Translations under genes and position numbers: made by a program
Notes under the pieces: generated by a model
Told to the model about the DNA's origin: nothing
The model's input: only the letters and a program-made list of their open reading frames with translations
Database searches by the model: none
NCBI GenBank assembly: GCA_963969595.1
Contig: OZ018412.1
Location: 12,712,501 to 12,776,500, forward strand
Origin: Neckera pumila
Taxonomy: Eukaryota > Streptophyta > Bryopsida > Hypnales > Neckeraceae
Reading direction: 5' to 3'
Length of the DNA stretch: 64,000 bases
Part shown: positions 1 through 11,320 of the stretch, one piece after another
Layout: each line of letters starts with the position of its first letter
Position numbering within the stretch: the first letter of the stretch is position 1

Positions 1-3000
1 ATAAAAAAAATAGACACTTTGATGCTTTAATTTGTTTAAAATAGAAAAAAAATTAAAAAAATTAAAAAAAAAACGTCTATTTGTGATTAATTTATGGAGA
101 CGGTCATTCACCAAAAAACCACCAAAATAATACTTTATGTATTCTAAAATGTAAGAAGAAAGAAGTTCTCTTTATGAACTTCTACACAATACGAAATTGA
201 TTTTTGTTAGAATTCCTTCCCTACATAGCTATAAATATAGTAGAAGACCATTCGCTCCAAATTTTAGCTTCAAATTCAATTTTTGGGTACTAACTAGTAC
301 TAAAATCCCCCAAATTGGAATTGTGACTTAAATTGAGGGTAATTTTTATGTAATCAATATTTTTGAAATGTGCAAAGAAAACTAGACAAGGTGTATAATG
401 GTCATGAGCACCTTTTCAACAAATATTAAATCATTTGGATCCAATACGCAAAAGTTATGCCAAAAAAACAAATTAGCATGCAAGGTGTAACGCAAAATAG
501 TACAAGTGTTTCTTGCATTCACTGTAGAAAAAAAATTTTGTCATCCAAATTTTTTTGGAAGTTACTTGAGTATACTTCCAAATAGTATTTCAAATTCCAT
601 TGTTTTGGAATTATTTGACTTTAATAAAGAAGAAGATGCTTAATTCACAGATCACCCTGTACTAGCTTGTATTGTATTTTGGCCCTTTCTTGTTGTTTAC
701 ACTTAATGTGAATTTTAGCCATAAAAATGATATTTTTTGAATTTAATTTCAACTAATGAAATGAAGCTTATCAAGTGCAGTTTCTATTTCAATTGGAGCC
801 CAATTGGAGATTTTGAAAAATTCATATATTTCAATATTATAGCAATATAAACTTTGGGACTATAACCATAATTTATAGCTAATTTTAGAATGACATAATA
901 ACTATGGTTTATACAATGATGTTATACACTTTAATGTTCAAAATTTGGAAATTTTGAAAGTATATTTTGTATTTGATATGAATTTTCTTCACTTTTTTTC
1001 TTAAAATTCACAATAATTTCAAATTTTTTCAAAAGAATTTGAAAAGTTTATGACTTGTAAGAGACATATGACTTCATTTGTGAAAATAAATATAGACTTT
1101 TCCATTCATATCTAGTTGCAAAATGGCAACAAATAGAGTGATGGATAATTTAGTGAGGCTTGAAATCAGTGGTCACGTGCTTGTCTTTACAAGGGTAATC
1201 CAAAGCGCTGCAGATTTATGGTATCAATGTTTCATACTATTTCAGCACAACAGCCGTAAGTAGTGATGTTCAATGACCAATGGTGCTGATCAAGAGGTGG
1301 CCAATTTTCCACTAGTTCAGTCCTCCCTCATCACTTTCACAAGGGGCTCAAATTGACTGTGAGCTCCTGCGGAGAAAAGACGAAGAATTCTCGGTGTTCT
1401 CTTTTTGTTTCATAGGCACACCGGGAAACGTGAGACACACCAGTAAACTACAGTAATAGTACAGCGGGGAAAACTAAACTACGTACTACACCGGGAAACT
1501 GACGAGTGCTGAAGGACATTACAGGTAAACTGACGAGCCTGTCTCCATTGGGAGATCGGCGCTCCAGCTGCTGGAGGGGTCCGTCCGTCCTATTGGAGGT
1601 CGCCCGTCCCTCCAGGAGCTTGCCATTACGGCTAGATACTCATGCAGGCCTTTGAACACATGCCGTAATGAAACCGGGTAACATGCGGAATTCATTGAAG
1701 CGCAATCTCCTGTAGCCACTTTATTTTGTTGTCTAGTTTGAAAAAAGGGGGTCCGGTCCGCCCTCCAGGCCGCATTTCCGTTTTGCACGGACTCGAGGCT
1801 GGATGGGTCATGGGTGGCCGGACCTAGCTACAGAAACTCAGAATAGTGAAATGGAGGGTTGCCGGAGGTGCGGCAATCGGAAGTGCGGCAATCGGAGGTC
1901 GGATTGCCTACTACTATACTTTACAGGTGTGTTCCCTGCAGGAAACCCAATTTGTATCAATCTCTTTCCATCTTTTTAATTAGAGCAAGGCAGGTGGGTA
2001 ATTGATACTTTGGGGCAAAACGGCTGATCATTCAGCGAGGTACTAGCTTGATCAAATGAGTATGCACAGTGTTTGGAAATCTTTTCGACACTGTATCTAC
2101 TCGATTGTATCTAGACCGCGTTCGTGCAGTCTCCGGAGTACGCTCTCGAAACATATCCGGATTTATACAGAAATTAAATTAAATGCCTTTGTTATGATTA
2201 CCTACGTACGAATCTAGGAAGTCAGTCACTGTCAATCTGCACGTGAAGTTAAGCTTGCAAAACACGGGAAGCTTACAAAACACGCAGGTGCAGGAAGCGG
2301 GGCAGGAAGTCGGATGGAATGATGGAGAGAGTGTTGTATAATGGAGAATGATCCACAGACTCACTCCACTGCACGGCCTAGATACATGCATTTCAGGTCA
2401 CTTGCACCCCAGTCTGCAATTTTATTGAAAACCACTCCTTTACTTGCAAAGTCCCCAAATTTAAAACACTCACTAAATCAACCTTTCATTTTCAAGCTTA
2501 GCCGACTAGCAATAAGTCTCCTCACAACAGTTAATGACACAATCACTTCACCACCAACGCCTAGAGATGGACCAGATTCAGAACACTCAAAAGAAGCCTT
2601 CAGGAACTGTCTAGATTACACTCATGCAGAAAGACGTAAGTCAGGATGGTCAGAATTAGTTAAAATGATCTCTCTCAGGGTTAAGTGCACAGAGCTCTGA
2701 ATACTAAAACCTTGAAACCTCTCAAACTAGAACTGGTATAGATTTGAGGTTTTTGCAAACTTTGCCAATTTCACTGAAATCCACCATATATCAAATGTGA
2801 GTTTTAGCTGAAATCCACCATAATTTTATCAAATGGTGGTTAAAGAAATTTTTTAGCAAACGAAGCTAGTTGCTGCGATCGAGGCGCTTCGACAGCTAGC
2901 AAGTCGTGGAATCAATGTTTCATTAGTGCTTACCTTCAGAAAGTAATATGCAAGATTAATCATATCGTCAACTCATCAAGCTCATGCAGTTAGGAGCATG

Positions 3001-5239
3001 CATCACTCTGAACTCGAACTTACAGCAGAGCAGCACGCTGACGATGAAAAAGTAAATAATATCTCTGGAGATTTTACGGCAAATTGCTAGCTAGGAATAT
3101 AGATAACAAGGTGTGGACAAGATACCGAAGTGACGGCGGCCATGAGGAGGAGGGCGATCACAAGCTCCATGAAGGTCCTGGCAGCAGGTTCGCTATGCAG
3201 GTAGACAGCCCGCTAGTGTTGCGGAAGATGAAAGACGACAGTCAGAGATCTGAAAGCACCAAGTGATCGAAGACTGTAACTCACACTTCAAGGAGATGGG
3301 CAAGGGCACAAGACAGAGAGCAGTGTGATTCAGGATGCAGGGAAGGGCCACATTTACACCCAACTCCCACATACTGTAGACAGCTGGTGGGACAAGCAGC
3401 AAGCGAGCAGCGCCAAGCGATCATTCATCCTATTTTTCTGAAACCTGGCAGTACTACTATCTGCAGATGACTAGGTACTTATTGTTTACTTTATTTTATA
3501 TTAGGCAGGTATATAAGCTCAGAGATTAAGCTCGATCTCAGTACACAAGTCGAGCTGATAATCCTGCTGCTGTACTGACTTTGGAAAGTTTCTTTCAGAC
3601 GATTTCTTGACAAGTGGGCTATTTTATTAACGATTCAAGTTGTGACGATGAGTATAAGCAAACAAGGATACCAATTCCCCTATTTCTCTTCCTTGTTTAA
3701 AATGCAGCTTGACGTCACAAGCTTTTTCCTTTTCTTTTTGAATAATTCCGACGCAGCTCCTGGCAAGAGTGTTGTTACTCAACCGGTGAAAACTTGCATA
3801 AAATTTGGCAGGCTGTTTGATCGTGGATGAATTACTGATTCGCCTTCGACTGCGTCAAAATAACGATTGATGGGAGCCCTCCTGGACCCACGATGCCAGT
3901 AACGTCGCAGCCGAATGGAATCATCCATACGTGGTAACGAAGTGACCGTCGTTGAGCATGAACCCATGACAGTTACGGCGATTCATTGTGACCGTGCACG
4001 CGATTGGCCTGGCCGCTGCTGCTGACACTTTGTCGAGCCGCCCACCTGCTGAGTGACCTGCTGGCCTGCTGTCGACTGAATGGTTACATTTGATCCCGGA
4101 ATCCTGTTGTTAATTGGATCTTTTTATCTGCACATTTTCCGTGCATGCATGACCCGGCTGCAACTGGAAGGAAGGAGTGTATTTCTTCACAATTCAGAGT
4201 CGCTGCAACTGGATCTTGCCTTTGATTTTGTGCACGACAATGTGACCAAGGGCCGAAAATAATGGAACTAGTGGGACATGCTTGTGCAGTTGATAGCTAG
4301 TTTGCTACTCTAAAGCACTAATGGAGACGTGCTACCAACTAAGTATGCATGAAGGATGATTGCCTGAATGTTTAACTATCCAGAAAATTCTACTCTACCG
4401 GTAGAGATATTAGTTTCCTATTTCTGTAGAAACTTTGATTCCTTGTAATTTGTTTCCGTGCGCAATTAAGTTGGCGAGTGTGGAGCTTTCGAATACGGGA
4501 AAACACTGCTCGACAGAGTTTTGAAACGTCAATTTCGTTAAAGTAGCGATACAAGCACAGGCTGCACAGCCAAAAGGAATGGTCTAATCTTAGGCTCCTA
4601 ACTAGGACCGATCACGGATATAAATTTTACATTCAGGCTGCACCTGCGCCAAAGTAATGGAATCATTATCGCCAATTTAACGAAATTGTCGTTTCAAGCT
4701 TTCGGTTGCTTTAATTGTACTCTTGGAAAATGCAATGCTGTGTTGCATGGATCCTTCCGTAATGCAGTTGAATGCATGGAAGCCTGGAACTGGTGGCTCG
4801 ATTCTTGGCACACATGTTAATTGAATTCCACCAATTTCACGAAATTTCACGAACTTAATCCTGTCAACTGATGAGCTGAAGCCTGAAGGTAGCCATTGGG
4901 TTAAGCCATCCCGATCAGGTCGCTAGGAATGGCGGGAAATTGGCGCGGTTCTGGTGTAAGAAATGGTGACATACAGTAAGGGCTACAATCCACAGCAAGT
5001 ATGGATTTATGTTTCGGAAAGGTGCCAAAGTATTGGATACTGCTAGTTGACGCCGATAATTAATTGCGTACGTACTTGCATTTGTGAGATCGCTGAATTG
5101 GACAGGTGGTCTACCTGGATTGATCGTGAAAGTGGATCATATTCGAGATACCTGCCCTACTTATTAGAGCTCTAGATGGGCCCTTCAGATGCTCGCAACT
5201 CTGGAACTCTGAACCCCCCCTTGTTATCAATACTATTTC
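1..5239. other. AT-rich stretch without recognisable genes
   Basis: No open frame here has a recognisable domain, and no spliced gene could be assembled. The first 1.2 kb is very AT-rich. About 1330-1960 is more GC-rich and holds short imperfect repeats, for example TGCGGCAATCGGA twice near 1870-1900 and two ACCGGGAAAC-type units near 1427 and 1490. A TATA-like GTATATAAG occurs near 3510, with no supported gene behind it. The longest frames (119 aa at 2341-2700, 89 aa on the minus strand at 1519-1788) have no family features and are treated as chance ORFs. Confidence 0.5.
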
Positions 5240-5990
5240 ACATTTTGCTTTCATATTTTGGATGGACAAAGCGGCTTAGAAGCGTCAGTAAAATAATGAC
5301 CCTAAACTTCCTTCTTTCAAGGCATTTGGACTCATTGTTTCAATAGAGAGATCAACTCCCAATAAGGTAGAAGCACCAGTAGTCAATCATTTAAGGAGTT
5401 TTGGAGCAGATTGTATGCAGTGTGAGGTGGCGGAATTTTTCCATGTAGGAAGATAGGAAATATGGAGATTGCAAATTTTTTAGAATTTAATTCCCAAAAT
5501 TGAAATTAAAATAAATTTTGGGAGCCAAAAAGTGCATTTCATTAGTAGGCAATGTCTAGAGTATTCCAATTCCGATTGTTCAAGGATGCTCACTACTTTG
5601 GGACATGTGTCATAACCATATTAGTCCCAACCTTGAAAAGGACAGAAAAACAACACTCCAAGCCTAATTTAAGGTTGGAAATAACTCACCCTATAGGTTG
5701 GGTACTGGGCATGGTTGATAACTGGTGCTTCTACCTTTCACTCTTCAATTCTCTTGTTGCTTCCACTATACTATCAATCCCACTTAAAATAACCAAACAC
5801 ATTGCATACTACTTCTCCCAACATATAAAAGCCTATAGACACCTTATTGTAGGCATGACAATGTTTCTTTTTACTATGTTTCTTTCTAATCCTATTCAAA
5901 ATGGATTTTGATAAACCTTCAGCTTGCACCACTTTTCTTCTATTCATGTGCTTCTTCAACAAAGAAATCATATTCAAGCTCTTTCTCAAA
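5240..5990 (-). pseudogene. Tc1/IS630-like transposase relic (N-terminal HTH part)
   Basis: A minus-strand frame at 5774-5989 reads as a helix-turn-helix stretch (KKHMNRRKVVQAEGLSKS, then NRIRKKH) of the kind found at the N terminus of Tc1/IS630-type transposases. The DNA from about 5240 to 5990 is similar, with gaps, to about 9265-9640, where the HTH lies upstream of a recognisable DDE domain on the same strand. That second copy assigns the family. No catalytic domain is seen in this copy. The block 5385-5540 also matches the reverse complement of 36915-37075, so parts of the element are dispersed. It is decayed and non-functional. Confidence 0.6.
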
Positions 5991-6136
5991 CAAAATTAAA
6001 TCACTTTTGTAAAATCTATTCCTAACATCTTATTCATCACAATCAAATTAGTCTATCCTCCATTTTTCAAAGACTTCAATCAATGTGCAAATTTGAAAAC
6101 ATCATCAATCAAAGTTCACTATATATTCTTCCCAAT

Positions 6137-6643
6137 CATTAAAGCAAAAATCAGCCCTCCAAAGGGTTGCTCCAAGTTGACATGCCAAGCTATTTCAAGC
6201 TTGGCCTGTCAACCTAGAAAAGTACCCCAGTGAGCAATTAGAGTATATGACTGCTTGCCAGAGTAGTCACATTTTGCTATTTTTATTTTTATTTTTATTT
6301 ATTTATTATTTTTATTTTTATTTATTTTTTATTTTTATTTTTATTTATTTTTTATTTTTATTTTTATTTATTTTTTATTTTTATTTTTATTTTTTATTTA
6401 TTTTTATTTTTATTTATTATTTATTTTTATTTTTATTTATTTATTTTATTTATATATATACTTATTATTTATTTATTTTTATAATTATTTATTCAAAAAT
6501 TTGGTTTACTTTGCCATTAGCACAACAATTTCAGCTACACAGAATTAGAGGGAAAGCTAATTTTTAGACCCAATAAACGAAATTTCAAGGTACTAAAGGG
6601 GTTTGTAGAGCAGCCCTCTAGAGGGCTGATTTTTTCTCTAATG
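6137..6643. mobile_element. MITE with about 35-bp imperfect TIRs
   Basis: The left end starts CATTAAAGCAAAAATCAGCC and, read inward from the other side, the right end starts CATTAGAGAAAAAATCAGCC. The similarity continues through CCCTCYAGAGGGYTGCTC on both sides. The right TIR contains a perfect 18-bp palindrome at 6611-6628. The interior is mostly a T-rich simple repeat and codes for nothing. The CATTARAG ends resemble those of the elements at 32445-32659 and 60197-60498. No clear target-site duplication was found. Confidence 0.55.
6276..6492. repeat. (TTTTA)n-type low-complexity repeat
   Basis: About 215 bp of repeated TTTTTA/TTTA units inside the MITE. The open frame through it encodes only F, Y, I and L and is an artefact of composition. 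Confidence 0.9.
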
Positions 6644-8635
6644 CATTCCCTTCGGCCCACTTAGACACCTAAGAAACATTTTTTTGGAGACAAGCTTTGA
6701 TTATCATTTTACTAAGTAGTTTCTTTCTCCAAACAAACCAAAGTCAATTTTGTTAAAGTGGTGTTGTTCCAACGTCCAAAGTTGTATCATGTAAGAATAT
6801 AAAGGTCTAAAATCTAGGATAAGTATGGATTTAAAATTTAGAACACTTGTTTTGAAAGGCGCCAAAGCATTGGAAAACTTCCCTTTTAGCAAAATTGACA
6901 TTATCCACAATGAGCATTTTTAGAGTGTTTAACTTTAAAAATCACCCATTAAGGAATCTTTTGTCAAAATAAAATAAAATTTGGGTTTAGAAAGACAATA
7001 TAACAAAATATATTAGAAAAATATGAAATCTCATATATAATTTTTTGGGGATTCAGAAAGCCCTTGAAGTTGGGCAACAACCATTAAATGATTGATAGTA
7101 CACCCGATAGTACATTTAGGCATTGGATAATTTCTTTGAATATTTCCATATTTTTGGTATTAAATTCTTAAAAAATCAAATGCACAAATCTATGATCTAT
7201 ATAAAATTAATTATTTTCAAATTAGTCAATGTTAACAGAGTTCAAGTTTGATATTCAAAAAAGATTTGAATTTTTGCTTCTTGTGAATTAATAATAAAGA
7301 AGTTGTATTGTCTTATTGAAGTCATTGATATACTAAAATATAGATTAAATTTTTCTATATCTTCATTGCAAACAAAGGACATTTATTGTTAGTCTTAGAA
7401 ATGATGTAATATGCCAAAAATGTAATCAAGAGACAAAGAACAAAATCCTGGAAGAAGCTCAGTTCTTTTTTCAAAAAGCTATGTATATGGCCGTATCAAA
7501 TGTATTAAAAAATATAGTGATTTGAATTGGAGCAAAAGGATAGTAGCAAGTGACACCTGCCAGTTTTAGCTCAAAACAGCCTTAGTACTGGAGTACTGTG
7601 ACTTTTGGAATAAAATTTTTAAAAATAAAATAAAACATGGATAATTTGTAAAGCATTCAAAATAGTATGTATGTAAAAATTCAAACCTAAAAAAATTTAT
7701 CTCTAAAAGTTATGAACATTCTAAGAGTGATGGAAAAGGCAAAAAAATACATAGTATGGAGTTTTATTATTAGAAAATAGTAAAAAAAATAAAAAAATAA
7801 ACCAAAATAAAACTCATTTTTTCTAATTTGGAGGTCCTTCTCCTCAACCATTTTCAATTTTGGGAATAAAAAATTGTGCACTCTGCACATGTGCAAAGGT
7901 ACTACAGTTTGAGCATATGTGATAGGTGGACACTTTATTATTTTTGAAAAATTTCTTTGTAGGCTTGTGTAATTTCAGTAGAACTCCTTGCATACCAATT
8001 TTCACCTTCAAATTTGCACTTTTGAGTTGAAAATAGTACTAAAAACCTCCAAAATGGCCAAAGTAGACATCCAATTGGGGGCAGTTTAAAAATAATAAAA
8101 TAATTGGAAAAAATTAGAAAAAATTACACAATGTCTGAAACTACCATATGTACCTTCCTTTCAAATTTCATAAGAAAAAGACATACAACGCAAAAGTTAT
8201 GAGTGAAGATGTATGTGCCCAAGGCCAAGAGGACACCCAAAAGGATAAGTGTTTCTTGCGACGACCCAAAAATCTAAAATTCATAGAAGTTGAAAAATTG
8301 ACAAGATGCAATTTTGTGAATATATGGACAAAAATATAAATTACTTTTTCCAAGTTTGTTTTTCCAACAAAGTTTACAAAAAACATTATATGTATACTTG
8401 CAACTTTGCAATGTGCCGTTGGAATGGTTAGAATGTCTAATTGCACATCATTGAGTAATGGAAAACAATACAACCGTATGCCTTGCAAATCTACAAAATA
8501 ACTGTTGCAAAATGCATAATTGGATTTAACTTACTATAACACCATCATGTGCAATTCCACTCTCTCTAGTGGCAAAATAGACACTAAGTAAAACTATTAA
8601 GTCAATGATTCATTCAATTGTTGAAAATTGAGAAT
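6644..8635. other. AT-rich intergenic stretch
   Basis: No supported gene. The part at about 7960-8280 resembles 240-560 near the window start: both have a run around GCAAAAGTTATG followed by AAGTGTTTCTTGC. This suggests an old dispersed repeat too diverged to classify. Confidence 0.4.
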
Positions 8636-8715
8636 GCCATGAAATCAATTGATCAATTACAAAAACTTTGATTACAAAACTAAGTTGTAAAGCATGAAGC
8701 TACAAACAACATCGA

Positions 8716-9640
8716 CAAAGAAAAATATTGGAAATCTTGTTACCACACGGTTTTGAAGATTCTTCAAAGTAGTAGAACAAGCATTCAATGGCCATTTGAA
8801 GATAGCCCACACATATTCAATGAGATTGAGGCCCGATGATTGAGGAAGACATTCTACAATGGAATATGGCTACTCTTGAAACCATTCCTAAATAATTTTT
8901 GCTTTGTGTGAAGTCACATTGTCTTCCTTAAAAATAACTTCATCCAGATCAAAGTTGCAATTTATCAAAGTGCTAAGCAATTCTCCTTGCAACAACTCAA
9001 GATAGCCTACGACATTCAATGAGTGTCTTTTCATTCTTGCACATCTATTTATATACAACTCTTACTATCACACAACTTGAAAACATCATTGAACCTTACA
9101 AGCGCAACATTTCACTGTTTGTTTAACTTGGCAGATTAGAAGGATTTTATGATTAAGCAAACAACAACTCAAGCCATTAAATTAGAGTTGAAATGATTGT
9201 AACTAAAAATAGCCCTTTTCCAATAACTCATTGTTCTATCTTTATACAATTAAAAAAGTTCTAACCTTGCTTTCACATTTTGGGTAGATTAAGCCGGCTT
9301 TGACGCTTTAGTAAAATAATGACCCTAAACTTCCTATTTTCTAAACATTCCTCATTGTTTCAATGAAGAATATACTCTCTTATTGTCTCCACTGCACTAT
9401 CACTCCCGCTTGAAAGGACCAAACGCTTTGCATACTGCTTCTCCCAACATATCAAAGCCTATGGACATTGTGCTTTTGGCATGACAATGTTAATTCTCAC
9501 CGTATTTCTTCCTAATCCTATTCACAAAGGATTGTGACAAACCAACAACTTGTACCACTTTTCAACTACTCATATGCTTTTTCAACTAAGAAATCATGTT
9601 GAACTCTCTCGCAAACAAAATCATCCTCATAATGTCTAAC
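8716..9640 (-). pseudogene. Tc1/IS630-like transposase relic (DDE_3 type), left copy
   Basis: Reading leftward, an HTH-like stretch lies at about 9610-9400 (KVVQVVGLSQSFVNRIRKKY, broken by stops). Then comes a DDE-type catalytic part at about 9060-8720. The latter includes DEVIFKEDNVTSHKAKII, a stop, EWFQE, a stop, then LPQSSGLNLIEYVWAIFKW, matching the FQQDNASPHTA...PPQSPDLNPIEHLW layout of Tc1/IS630 transposases. At least four in-frame stops and length changes show it is dead. It is related to the relic at 5240-5990. Confidence 0.8.
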
Positions 9641-11320
9641 AACCTCTCCACATACTAGGCAGTCTCTGTCCAGTCAATTGAAGACAATTGACAATTAGTT
9701 TGGCTCAAATATGATCACTTAAGAGGTTGAATATCTCTCCCATAGTACACAAACAACTGCGTCAATGAAGGTAGCCACACTAAAGTAGAGATACCTATAA
9801 TGGATTGGATAACTTAAACATTTCAACCTGTAAGACATGGGAATTTGTTCAAAAATTGAGCTCCATATGTGCAAAAAATAAGGATGAGGAAGAATGCAAA
9901 AAGCATTTTTTTTCATCAAGAATGAATGTTTCATTCAATATAATGTAGATTTTTCATTTGAACCCATCCTTGTCTCATAGATTCACCCAAAATGGCTAGC
10001 TTCGGAACATGTTTCTAATCAAGTATGAACCAATGTATCATTACAGGGGCTATCCATTATAGGTATGTATACCTTCTACTTCCTCTCCTGCCCTGCAGAG
10101 TGAGCATAAATGCTTGAAATAAGGACACACTTCCTCCCCACAGTTCACAAACTTGAACATAAACTCAATAAGTTTAGTATGAGTTAGGGTATATAATCAC
10201 TTCAATGCTTCCATAGAAAGCAGTATGTTGTGAACACGTACTGAAAATTGTCTGGGATATAGAGGGTTAAAACGAAAAATAAACATTCATACTTTCATTA
10301 TACTATGTAGCATTGTTGATTGGCACAAGTCGCCACCGACCGACGATACTGAAAGAAAACACTGAACCATCTTTTTCATAATCAGCGCTCTCATGGGCAG
10401 AGAAAAAAAATTGAACCCTCCTGACCATATATTTTCCAGTCCAAGATTTCCGCTGCGGGGTCTGTACTTTGTACTCCTTGCTGACCGACACAAGCAAACC
10501 CGAATGTTCCAAATCACAAAACACATACTGCAAACTCCACTGAACCAGGTGGAAGAACACGAACTCCGACGGATGCCATGGAAGAAAAATCAATTGTATA
10601 TTACAAGCTATTCAGACAAATTGCTCTCACCTTATGCCTTCCAATACAGTCCACACGAAAAAAGGAATACCCTTCGAGCATTCCAGCGTGGAAGCATAGG
10701 TGGAGCACCCTAATGGCAGTGGAAGCACGTTCTACTGCAACCTACAACCTACCAGGAAAAAATAGCACATGGACTATTTCTAGAACGCAGAATGTACTTC
10801 CTCTACAAGGATTTGCTATCGTCCAAGCCTTGCTGGACCATAATCAGAGAAGCTAATTTCAGTTGCGGAACAAAGACTAAATCCACTCCAATATTATTCC
10901 CAAAACCTACTCCTACAGGTTCTAAAAACGTGTCCACGCCGCAAGTAGCGAGATGCAGGGATCCCAATCCAACCAACAGAGCAATCCTCTCAAAGTAGAG
11001 CCGAAAGTAGAGCTGATGTCAAAAATCAGAAGCGCAAAGCCGCGACCTTATAAAAACACATCACAAGCCAAAGGGAGGAATGACGCCGCACTCTATCAGG
11101 AGATCTAGCATGAGTAACCTAACAAGAGGGCAACAATGTGTTACGAGTTCTCCAATGTTACAAATATTCTCTTGTAGCTATCATGAAAGCCTCCAACAGG
11201 ACTCCTCTCCACACTTCTTCATCACCCTGGGAACCCGTCTCCAGGACGGAGCTCAACGACACTCGTCCGGGTGGTGTGAAAGCGGCCGTAATCCATCGAA
11301 AATTGCATCCCATCCATTCC
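9641..11320 (-). other. 3' flank and probable 3' UTR of the PRAF gene, left copy
   Basis: No domain-bearing frame is found between the transposase relic and the PRAF stop codon. The PRAF 3' UTR must lie in the upper part of this stretch; its polyadenylation site could not be placed. Short frames at 10287-10593 (minus) and 10393-11494 (plus) have no recognisable features. Confidence 0.4.

Noticed and set aside
6247..6567. 106-aa F/Y/I/L-rich frame that looks like a membrane protein
   Set aside because: It is produced by a TTTTTA simple repeat within a MITE.
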